A stretch of 5,878 bases of DNA from CAYTRP01 sp964625145 (lineage in GTDB: Bacteria; Sumerlaeota; Sumerlaeia; SLMS01; JAHLLQ01), in assembly GCA_964625145.1 (NCBI GenBank), contig CAZVAQ010000192.1, positions 1 to 5,878 of the forward strand. The letters are read 5' to 3'. Positions within the stretch are counted from its first letter, which is position 1, and each line of letters opens with the position of its first letter. Of this stretch, positions 1 through 5,833 are shown piece by piece. A model generated the notes under the pieces. That model was not told where the DNA came from. It did no database searches and saw nothing but the letters and a program-made list of their open reading frames with translations. The position numbers and the translations under genes are program-made.

Positions 1-54
1 AAAAGCCCAGCAATCACGGGCATCACAGGCTTGTAACTGTCGAAGGTGGGCTAG

Positions 55-159
55 ACTTGCCTGCGAATGTGCAGGCGCAACGCCTACACCACATTCCTTC
101 TTCGAGACAATACGCCCTATGGACCGCCAAGCTCCTGCTTGGCAAGCCCGTCAACCACC
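55..159. repeat. Direct repeat, copy 1 (exact core 55-144)
   Basis: Bases 55-144 are identical to 366-455 (90 of 90). Similarity continues to 159/470 with two mismatches, then stops. The unit contains three small inverted repeats: gcctgc/gcaggc (59-64 and 71-76), aggcg/cgcct (73-77 and 81-85), and a perfect 7-bp stem with a TCCT loop (126-132 and 137-143). The first two overlap and cannot form together. Reading frames cross the unit but have no ribosome binding site or recognisable product, and the sequence behaves like an intergenic repeat. It could be a REP/BIME-like element, a small non-autonomous mobile element, or a duplicated small RNA; the sequence alone does not decide. Confidence 0.9.
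119..143. repeat. REP-like palindrome, copy A
   Basis: The core gccaagctcctgcttggc (126-143) is a perfect 7-bp inverted repeat around TCCT, preceded by atggaccg or a near variant in all three copies in the window. The same core occurs at 437-454 and 5757-5774, so it flanks the gene pair on both sides. There is no T-rich run after it on either strand, which argues against a simple terminator and for a dispersed extragenic palindrome. Confidence 0.8.
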
Positions 160-365
160 TACATCCTTTCACAACCAGAACCCATGTGAATGTGCTGACG
201 GAACATTCTATGGATAGGGCTGTCTCCAGCACCCCTTCGCATTCGAGCCTGAAAGGCTCGTTCACCAAGCCTCAGGTGAAACCCGGGGTCGCAATCGCGT
301 TCATGGTTTGTCCCTGTAGGGGACGTTCGATTTACTGCGTTCAGCCGCGCTTGGGCATGAAGTGA
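160..365. other. Intergenic spacer between direct repeats, with two hairpins
   Basis: I see no supportable gene here. Two inverted repeats are visible: a 7-bp stem with a 3-base loop at 244-260 (cgagcct, gaa, aggctcg), and a 5-bp stem at 310-324 (gtccc, tgtag, gggac). Short frames run through on both strands, but none has a ribosome binding site or a recognisable motif. The density of small palindromes resembles repetitive intergenic DNA, and the spacer may be part of a larger 311-bp repeat unit. Confidence 0.6.
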
Positions 366-470
366 ACTTGCCTGCGAATGTGCAGGCGCAACGCCTACAC
401 CACATTCCTTCTTCGAGACAATACGCCCTATGGACCGCCAAGCTCCTGCTTGGCACGCCCGCCAACCACC
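366..470. repeat. Direct repeat, copy 2 (exact core 366-455)
   Basis: This is the second copy of the element at 55-159, 311 bases away in the same orientation. The first 90 bases are exact; the last 15 carry two substitutions (456 and 462). The hairpins recur at 370-375/382-387, 384-388/392-396 and 437-443/448-454. Exact identity over 90 non-coding bases points to recent duplication or to sequence homogenisation within a repeat family. Confidence 0.9.
430..454. repeat. REP-like palindrome, copy B
   Basis: Identical over 25 bases to copy A (119-143). The perfect inverted repeat is 437-443 with 448-454, loop TCCT. It lies inside direct repeat copy 2, about 90 bases beyond the stop of the membrane protein gene. 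Confidence 0.8.
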
Positions 471-482
471 CCACAAACACGA

Positions 483-506
483 AGCGCGAGCATCACTACT
501 CGCGCT
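483..506 (-). terminator. Candidate intrinsic terminator after the membrane TPR gene
   Basis: A perfect 8-bp inverted repeat (agcgcgag at 483-490, ctcgcgct at 499-506) with an 8-base loop starts about 40 bases past the stop of the minus-strand gene ending at 546. On the minus strand the stem is followed by tcgtgtttgtgg, which is T-rich but interrupted. Position and stem strength fit a terminator; the poor T run keeps confidence low. Confidence 0.4.
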
Positions 507-545
507 CCGTTCCATCTTGTTCGTAGCGCGCCCGGCGGCGCTGCA

Positions 546-1463
546 TCACGATGACTTGGCCGTCTCTTCCTTCTCATCCTCTTCAGTCACGTCAAACAAC
601 GGATACTCCGTGTCCACGTCGACACCCAGGCGCTCGAGCCCGATGCGGGCGAGGCCGGCGTAGCTCAGCAGATCCTCGCGGGCGCGCAGCCGCTGCACAA
701 GCGCCCGGTTGGGATTCTCCATGTTGTCGGGATTCTCGCGCGGCGTGTGAGTCGCCTTCATGACATCGCGCAGGATGGCAACGGCCTGTGACTCGTTGCC
801 CATCAGCTCGTTCAGGCGGGCCAAGGCCAGCATGGCCTCATAACGAAGGAAGCCGGCCTCGTCGCCGGGCTGATCCGCCACCTGGCGATACGTCCCCATG
901 GCATCGTTCAGGAAATTCTCCTGCTCGGTCAGGAACCAGGCGTTCTCGTACGCATAGCCCAGCGCGATGCTCCCCTTGGCATACTCAAAGGACCCCGGCT
1001 TGGCGTCGGCCACGAAGCGCGTGAACACTTCGATGGCCTTCTGGGTGTTGCGGGGCCCGTCGGTGGCGGCTGTCTCAAGGTTGTCGCCGGCGTAGTACCA
1101 GGCAGTCCCCTCCAGGAAATGCGCCGGGATGGCCATGGCCGTCTTGGCAAAGTCCTCCCGGACGCCGCGGGCCAAGGTCACGACCTCGCTCATGGCGGCC
1201 TCGCGCTCAGGCGAGCCCCAGGCCGTCTCGTTCAGCGCGCGCACATAGCGGGCATGGGCCCGGGCGTACGCATCGTTCGCCGCCTCGATGGTATGACGAT
1301 GGCTGGCGGCAAAATAACCATAGATCGAATAGACGAGGATCCCGGCGCCAAGGACGATGAGCAGAAGGCGCAGGTTCTTCTTCAGCCAGATGAGGAAAGT
1401 GTCAGTCGACTCGAGGAAGCGATCATGCTCGAGCTGTTCGCGGGTGATCTTGATTTGGGCCAT
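546..1463 (-). CDS. Single-pass membrane protein with TPR-like (YfgM-type) domain
   Basis: A 305-residue protein. Residues 1-30 are a charged cytoplasmic segment; residues about 33-52 (LLLIVLGAGILVYSIYGYFA) form one transmembrane helix. The KKNLR just before it suggests N-terminus inside and the bulk outside. Residues about 58-285 are Ala-rich and helical with paired helices spaced like TPRs (for example around 160-180 and 200-235), and the tail is acidic (VTEEDEKEE). An N-terminal anchor followed by a TPR-like domain resembles the YfgM/TPR_21 group, which in E. coli contacts the Sec translocon and periplasmic chaperones; I infer only the architecture, not that role. It lies 180 bases downstream of the Hsp70-kinase gene on the same strand, so it could be co-transcribed or separate. 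The ATG at 1463 is the only sensible start, since the charged segment and the anchor follow directly. The upstream ribosome site is weak (ggaag about 13 bases away). No enzyme motifs are seen. Confidence 0.85.
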   Translation of the reverse strand: MAQIKITREQLEHDRFLESTDTFLIWLKKNLRLLLIVLGAGILVYSIYGYFAASHRHTIEAANDAYARAHARYVRALNETAWGSPEREAAMSEVVTLARGVREDFAKTAMAIPAHFLEGTAWYYAGDNLETAATDGPRNTQKAIEVFTRFVADAKPGSFEYAKGSIALGYAYENAWFLTEQENFLNDAMGTYRQVADQPGDEAGFLRYEAMLALARLNELMGNESQAVAILRDVMKATHTPRENPDNMENPNRALVQRLRAREDLLSYAGLARIGLERLGVDVDTEYPLFDVTEEDEKEETAKSS

Positions 1464-1566
1464 GAGGGTTGGGGAACTTCCGTGGCGGTGAAGGCGCTGG
1501 GCGCGATAAATGGGGCCGAGAGTTAGGAGCCTGTGCGCGCGCGAGGCAAGGCGAATAAAGACCCCG

Positions 1567-1584
1567 GCGTCAAGCAGTTGACGC
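1567..1584 (-). terminator. Hairpin after the Hsp70-kinase gene, possible terminator
   Basis: A perfect 7-bp stem (gcgtcaa at 1567-1573, ttgacgc at 1578-1584) with a 4-base loop lies about 60 bases past the kinase stop codon. On the minus strand it is followed by cggggtctttattcgcc, a modest T-rich stretch beginning five bases after the stem. It could terminate or attenuate transcription before the downstream membrane protein gene. The delayed and interrupted T run makes this a weak call. Confidence 0.35.
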
Positions 1585-1643
1585 TGTCAGGCCCCGGAAG
1601 ACCCGGCTCCAACCCTGAATCCACGGTTTGGGGGGCCTGCTGG

Positions 1644-3946
1644 TCATCCGCCCCGGATGGCAGCCAGGATTTCGTCCACCGACTGGAACCGGTCGTCGGG
1701 CTTCTTGGAGATCATCTTCATGATCACGTTGCGCACCGGCGGGCTGACCTTGTCCCCAAGCGGAGGCGGCGCCGTGTGGATGTGGTGGTACTCGATGTTC
1801 CCCAGGTAGAACGGCGGGTTGCCCGAGATCATCTCGTAGAACATGATGCCGAGCGAATAGATGTCCGTCCGCCCGTCCACCGGCTCGCCGATGATCTGTT
1901 CCGGCGCCATGTACAGCGGCGTGCCGATGACCGCCGTGCCGCTCTTCGTGGCGTCGTCGCCGCGCAGGATCTTCGCGATCCCGAAGTCGGTGATCTTCAC
2001 CGAGTTGCGGTTGGTGATCATGATGTTCGCCGGCTTGATGTCGCGGTGCACGATCCCCAGCTTGTGCGCATAGCTCAGCGCGTCGCAGATCTGCTTGAAG
2101 TAATACAGGATCATGTCCTCGGTGAACGTCGTGCGCTCGGAGATCAGCCGCTTCAGGTCCGCCCCCTCGATGTACTCCATGCTGATGTAGCGCTTGTTCT
2201 CCACCTCGAACAGGTCATGGATGCGCACGATGTACGGATGGCTGAGCTTCTTCGCCGCGCGCGCCTCGCTCTTGAAGCGCTCGACCGCCGCGGGATCGCT
2301 GCACAGATAGTCGTTCAGCACCTTCAGCGCCACGATCTCGTTGAGCGTCTTGTCCTGCGCCTTGTAGATGATGCCCATGCTGCCGCGGTTGATCTCTTCC
2401 AGAATCGTGAAGCGGCTGTCGCGGCTGAGCGCCGGCACGCTCGCGCCGGACTGCTCTTGCTCGTCGCGCTGCAGCTTCAGCCGGTAGGCCAGCTTGCGCA
2501 GCCGCGCGTCCACGTCGCGGTAACCCGGCGCCTCGTTCATCAGGTGCTCCAGCACCGCCACCGCGTTGTGCAGTTGGTCGGAAGCCTCCATGTCGCCGGC
2601 CAGGCGATACAGGATGTCCTTCAGGTCCTCGTCCACGGGCAGGGCACGGAACTTCTGCCACGCCAGGTAGTGCATGTTCTTCTGCCAATGGCAAAGGCCC
2701 AGGATCTTCAGCGCGCGCGTCTCGTAGCCCGCGTGTCTCTGCAGCTCCTGCAAGACCTCGATGGCCTCGTCCACCTCGTTCGACTTCAGCAGGATCTTCA
2801 CGAGCTTGAACTGCGCCTGTGGATCCTGTCCGCCCTGCGAGCGCGCCTTGTACAACTTGCGCAGCTCCGCGGCGTCGGACTCGATCGGGTCCGACCGCAT
2901 CGCCTGCTCCAGGTCAGTGCTGGCCCCGACAAGGTCCCCCAAGCTCAACCGCGCCGCCGAACGATCGCGCAGCAGCGATGCCGCGCCAAAGCGGCCGTGC
3001 GCCTGGTCATGGAAACCGAGAACCTCGTCCGGGTGGTCCTTCAGGTGCAGCTTCCGGAGCTGGTCCAGGATCGCGCGCGTCTCCTCCAACTGCCCCGCGA
3101 TCAGGTGCAGGGAGAAGCGCGCCGAAAGGATCGGGAACAGGGTGCTATCCGTCCACGGCGGCGAGGCCAGGGACTCCAGAGCCATCGCATAAACCTTCTG
3201 CGAGGTGGCATTCTCGCGCCCTTCGCGAGCCAGCGCCAGCGCCTCCCGGATCTCCGGCGGGAAGTCGACCTCGTCCGTGGCGGCCGGCGGCGATGCGACA
3301 GGCTGCGCGGCAGGCTTCGCCACCGGGACGCCGATCTGGCTGGGGTCTTCGCTGGTCGTGGGAATTGCTGCCGCCGGATTGATGGGCTTGGGCCTCGCGA
3401 TGCCCTGCGGCGCCTGGCCGCCCATCGGCTCCGTATGCGTATACATGGGCGGAGCCTTCGAATAATCCACCGGCATCAGCGACCGCGGCGTGTGCGGATC
3501 CCGCGAGCGAACGCCCCCGCGGACTTCGCCCGGGTTGGTGTCACCCAGAACGGCGAAACTCGGCGGATCGGCCTGTCCCGAACCGGTGCCGGAAGCCGAA
3601 CCCGCGATCTCCGCAGGCGCGCCGCTCGGCATTGGCGATTCGATGGGTGTGGGATCGGAAGCCGAACCGACTCCGCCCGGCGTGATGCTGGAACGCCCGG
3701 CCGGAGACATCCCCGTCGGCGTCAGGTCCGCGCTGCGCGTGGAGATCGCGCCGCTGGAGCGCGTGACGCGCCCCGAACCCGAACGGCGCGCCCCACCCCG
3801 GGCGGGGCGGCCCGACCCGGTCTTGCGCGAGCGCTTGCGCTGGCGGCGGCTCTTCTCCTCCTCCGTCAAATGCGAATGCACGATGGTCATGGCCTGCGCC
3901 TGGCCCGTGTGCATGTCCTCCGCGGAAATCTCCATCACGCCATCGG
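1644..3946 (-). CDS. C-terminal part: end of Hsp70 beta domain, linker, TPR-like region, Ser/Thr kinase
   Basis: Numbered on the fused protein. Residues 480-511 are the last strands of an Hsp70 substrate-binding domain (VMEISAEDMHTGQAQAMTIV, then LTEEEK). Residues 510-540 are strongly basic (13 Arg/Lys in 30, with an RGG), and about 541-705 are rich in Ser, Pro, Thr, Gly and Ala, probably disordered. Residues about 706-965 are TPR-like helical pairs (for example AQFKLVKILLKSNEVDEAIE). The kinase is complete: glycine loop NRGSMG (996-1001), ATP lysine K1018 in VALKV, alpha-C glutamate E1037, HRDIKPAN with D1112, K1114 and N1117, DFG from D1130, GTPLYMAPE (1151-1159), D1171 and R1229. It phosphorylates Ser/Thr, by family; the HRD arginine suggests control through the activation loop. 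The first glycine of the loop is Asn. A GTG at 3938 could be called as a start, but it encodes an internal Val of the Hsp70 domain, so this is not an independent gene. It lacks the TM and PASTA parts of PknB-type kinases. Confidence 0.9.
3892..3946. repeat. 55-base contig-end duplicate, left copy
   Basis: Identical over all 55 bases to 4047-4101, in the same orientation, and directly abutting the N run. It encodes part of the Hsp70 beta domain (GVMEISAEDMHTGQAQ region) in the same reading frame as the right copy. This is an assembly overlap rather than a biological repeat: 55 is a common de Bruijn k-mer length, and the protein reads on smoothly if one copy is removed. Confidence 0.92.
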
Positions 3947-4046
3947 NNNNNNNNNNNNNNNNNNNNNNNNNNNNNNNNNNNNNNNNNNNNNNNNNNNNNN
4001 NNNNNNNNNNNNNNNNNNNNNNNNNNNNNNNNNNNNNNNNNNNNNN
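3947..4046. other. Assembly gap of exactly 100 N
   Basis: A run of exactly 100 Ns, the usual placeholder for a gap of unknown size. Because both flanks end in the same 55 bases, the true gap is most likely negative, with the contigs overlapping by 55 bases and no missing sequence. The branch that broke the contigs here may reflect strain variation or a second locus sharing this 55-mer. Confidence 0.97.
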
Positions 4047-4101
4047 GCCTGCGCCTGGCCCGTGTGCATGTCCTCCGCGGAAATCTCCATCACGCCATCG
4101 G
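4047..4101. repeat. 55-base contig-end duplicate, right copy
   Basis: Right-hand partner of 3892-3946, identical base for base, starting directly after the Ns. The sequence then continues as the upstream part of the Hsp70 substrate-binding domain. Confidence 0.92.
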
Positions 4102-5530
4102 AGTTGATGAAGAACGTGACGCGCACGCGCGGCACACCGGCCGCCGCAGGCGGAATGCCCGTCAACGCAAACTTCCCAAGACTGCGGTTCTCCGCCGCGT
4201 CGTCACTCTCACCCTGCAGGACGTGAATGTTCACGAACGCCTGGTTCTCTTCCGTCGTCGTGAACGTCTTCGCCGCCTTGATCGGAATGGTGGAGTTCTT
4301 CTCGATGATGCGCGAGAACTTGCCACCCTCCACCTCGATGCCCAGCGAATGCGGCGTCACATCCAGCAGCACGACTTCCTGCACCGTTCCTTCGAACACA
4401 CCCGCCTGCGTCGCCGCGCCAAGCGCCACGACCTCGTCCGGATTCACGCCGCGAAACGACTGCTGGTCGAAGAACTCCTCCACACTGTCCTGCACCAACG
4501 GAATGCGCGTGGTGCCGCCCACCAAGATCACGCGGCTGATGTCCTTCTTCGCGAGGCCCGCCTCCTCCAGCGCGCGCTTGCAGCAACGAATCGTCCGGCG
4601 GACAAAGTCGTCGATCAGGTCCTCAAACTCGTCGCGCGTGATCACCCGGTCCAGGTGCAATGGCTGGCCGTTGACATACGTCAGGAACGGCAGCGCCATC
4701 GTCGCCTGGTTCGTCGTCGAAAGCTCGCACTTCGCGCGCTCGGCCACTTCCTTCAGCCGGCGCAGCGTCACGGGATCCTCCGTCAGGTCCACGTTGTACT
4801 GGTCATGAAACTCCGTGACGATCATGCCCACGATCGCCGCATCCAAATCGTCGCCGCCCAGGTGCGAATCGCCCGTCGACGTCAACACCTCGAAAGTCTT
4901 CTCGCTGATCTCCAGAAGCGAGACGTCGAACGTGCCGCCGCCAAAGTCATACACCGCGACGATCTCGTCCTCCTGGCTCGAACGCCCCAACCCGTACGCC
5001 ATCGCCGCGGCCGTCGGCTCGTTGATCAGGCGCAACACCTCCAACCCCGCCATCCCCGCCGCGTCGATCGTCGCCTGCCGCTGGATGTCGTCGAAGTAGG
5101 CCGGGACCGTGATCACCGCCTTGGTCACTTCATTGCCCAGATAGGACTCGGCGCTCTCCTTCAGCTTCTTCAAAATCAGCGCGGAAATCTGCTCCGGCCG
5201 GTAACCCATCCCGTCCACATCGATCAGCAGCTCCCCCTCGTGAGAGACAAGCTGGAAGGGGAACAGGTCCCCCTCGTCCTCGATGTCCTCCAGATTCCGC
5301 CCCATCAGGCGCTTCACGCTGGAGATCGTGCGGGTGGGGTTCGTGGCCGCCTGGCGCCGGGCAATCTCGCCCACCACCACGTCCCCGTTCTCCAGAAACG
5401 CCACCACCGAGGGGGTCTTGTTGCTCCCCTCGCTGTTGGGCATCACCACCGGATCGGAACCGATCGTGATCGCCACCACCGAATTCGTGGTGCCCAGATC
5501 GATTCCCAGGATGTTCGACTCCGAATTCAT
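4047..5530 (-). CDS. N-terminal part: DnaK-like Hsp70 ATPase and substrate-binding beta domain (3' end at gap)
   Basis: Residues 1-494 of the fused protein. It is an ATP-driven peptide-binding chaperone module by family. The ATPase domain (1-385) has GIDLGTTNS (9-17, D11), K73 in SVKRLMGR, VPAYFDDIQRQAT (142-154), INEPTAAAMAYG (169-180, E171), YDFGGGTFD (194-202, D195 and T200), and LVGGTTRIP (336-344). The linker VVLLD (386-390) leads into DVTPHSLGIE of the beta domain, which runs to the gap. R167 and D390, matching DnaK R167 and D393 that contact J-domain proteins, are kept, so J-protein control is plausible. The peptide arch differs: the positions of DnaK M404 and A429 are E401 and T426, while the pocket valine (V436) is kept as V433. 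The helical lid never follows: across the gap the chain passes into a basic linker and kinase. A free housekeeping DnaK would be about 630-640 residues with a lid, so this is not the ordinary dnaK gene. Confidence 0.93.
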
Positions 5531-5652
5531 GGACCGTCCGCCCGCGGATTGTGTCTCGACGCCTCTGTTTCCTGTACCCCCCTAGCTCCACCCCGTTGCC
5601 CGCCACGATGACAAGGCCAAGATGACCCGCCCGGTGGCCTCACCGCCGCCAA

Positions 5653-5671
5653 TCGCCCCAAGATGGGGCGA
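5653..5671. other. Perfect 7-bp hairpin upstream of the fusion gene
   Basis: tcgcccc (5653-5659) pairs with ggggcga (5665-5671) around a 5-base loop. It lies about 120 bases before the start codon of the Hsp70-kinase gene. Neither strand has a T run after the stem, so it is unlikely to be a terminator. It may be an operator or a leader structure; no known regulator motif is recognised. Confidence 0.45.
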
Positions 5672-5683
5672 AGAAAAGACACA

Positions 5684-5701
5684 CCGCAAGGCATTTTGCG
5701 G
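5684..5701 (-). terminator. Possible terminator of an upstream minus-strand gene
   Basis: ccgcaa (5684-5689) pairs with ttgcgg (5696-5701) around a 6-base loop. On the minus strand the stem is followed by tgtgtcttttctt, a reasonable T-rich tail. This would end transcription of a gene entering from the right edge, just before the promoter region of the Hsp70-kinase gene. The 6-bp stem is short, so the call is weak. Confidence 0.35.
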
Positions 5702-5732
5702 GGGGTGGGAAAAGGAAGGGAAGAAGGGAAAG
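5700..5732. other. 33-base purine tract
   Basis: All bases are A or G except T5706. Four runs of three or more G are present (from 5700, 5707-5709, 5718-5720, 5726-5728), so a loose G-quadruplex on the plus strand, the template strand for the downstream gene, is conceivable. One loop is 8 bases, outside the usual limit. No function is shown. Confidence 0.4.
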
Positions 5733-5749
5733 CCCAAAGAGCCGCACCC

Positions 5750-5774
5750 ATGGAGCGCCAAGCTCCTGCTTGGC
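5750..5774. repeat. REP-like palindrome, copy C
   Basis: Differs from copies A (119-143) and B (430-454) at one base of 25. The inverted repeat gccaagc/gcttggc (5757-5763 and 5768-5774) with loop TCCT is intact. The flanking 90-base repeat of copies A and B is absent here, so the palindrome itself is the mobile or conserved unit. Confidence 0.8.
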
Positions 5775-5833
5775 CCAGCCGGAGCCAAAGCCGCCTGGTC
5801 CATCAAGAGCCGATCAGACGCAAGCTTGGCCCC

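Larger units (their letters stand above)
1644..5530 (-). other. Reconstructed single gene: Hsp70-TPR-Ser/Thr kinase fusion (1243 aa)
   Basis: This entry joins the two coding parts listed separately. Deleting the 100 Ns and one of the two identical 55-base flanks leaves 3732 bases, exactly 1244 codons including the stop, all in one frame from the ATG at 5530 to the TGA at 1644. Predicted order: Hsp70 ATPase domain (1-385), interdomain linker VVLLD (386-390), Hsp70 substrate-binding beta domain (391 to about 505), basic then Ser/Pro/Thr-rich linker (about 506-705), TPR-like helices (about 706-965), and protein kinase (about 989-1241). There is no signal peptide or transmembrane segment, so it is predicted cytoplasmic. 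The start is supported by ILGIDLGTTNS at residues 7-17, as in DnaK; the ribosome site is weak (ggacgg three bases before ATG). Taken literally the scaffold adds 155 bases and shifts the frame, so automatic annotation would split it. The domain joint beyond residue 480 is within one contig; the link to the ATPase half depends on the overlap. Confidence 0.85.
5531..5833. other. Intergenic region upstream of the Hsp70-kinase gene
   Basis: About 300 bases without a convincing gene. It holds two hairpins, a purine tract and a palindromic repeat, listed separately. The promoter of the fusion gene should lie here; on the minus strand a ttgtca (near 5610) is a fair -35, but no good -10 lies at a proper distance, so I do not call it. 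There is no CIRCE inverted repeat and no sigma-32-like box, so standard heat-shock control is not visible. The leader has aggaaacag about 40 bases before the start, too far for its ribosome site. Confidence 0.6.

Noticed and set aside
1..36. Possible coding at the left edge (plus-strand frame ending TAA at 34-36, or minus-strand ATG at 23)
   Set aside because: Only 8-11 codons are visible on either strand, with no ribosome binding site and no basis to choose.
57..365. Short plus-strand frame of 102 codons across the left repeat
   Set aside because: It is built largely from the duplicated palindromic repeat, has no ribosome binding site, and shows no protein motif.
55..470. CRISPR array from the two direct repeats
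   Set aside because: There are only two copies, each about 90-105 bases, with a 200-base spacer and no cas genes; the sizes do not fit.
1644..3938. Kinase as an independent gene starting at the GTG at 3938
   Set aside because: The supposed start codes for Val480 inside an Hsp70 beta-domain motif in the same frame as the upstream part; it arises only because the Ns break the frame.
3892..4101. Biological tandem duplication of a 55-base coding segment
   Set aside because: The copies abut the N run on both sides, and removal of one restores a family-typical Hsp70 sequence, as expected for contig overlap.
1533..4226. Very long plus-strand open frame (897 codons) opposite the kinase gene
   Set aside because: It runs antisense to clear domains, crosses the N gap, and has an Arg/Leu/His/Val-heavy composition typical of the shadow frame of GC-rich genes.
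4064..5611. Long plus-strand open frame (515 codons) opposite the Hsp70 part
   Set aside because: It is antisense to an unmistakable DnaK domain, with shadow-frame composition and no motif.
5531..5653. Sigma-70 or heat-shock promoter for the fusion gene
   Set aside because: A ttgtca is present on the minus strand, but no acceptable -10 lies at a proper distance, and no CIRCE or sigma-32-like boxes are seen.
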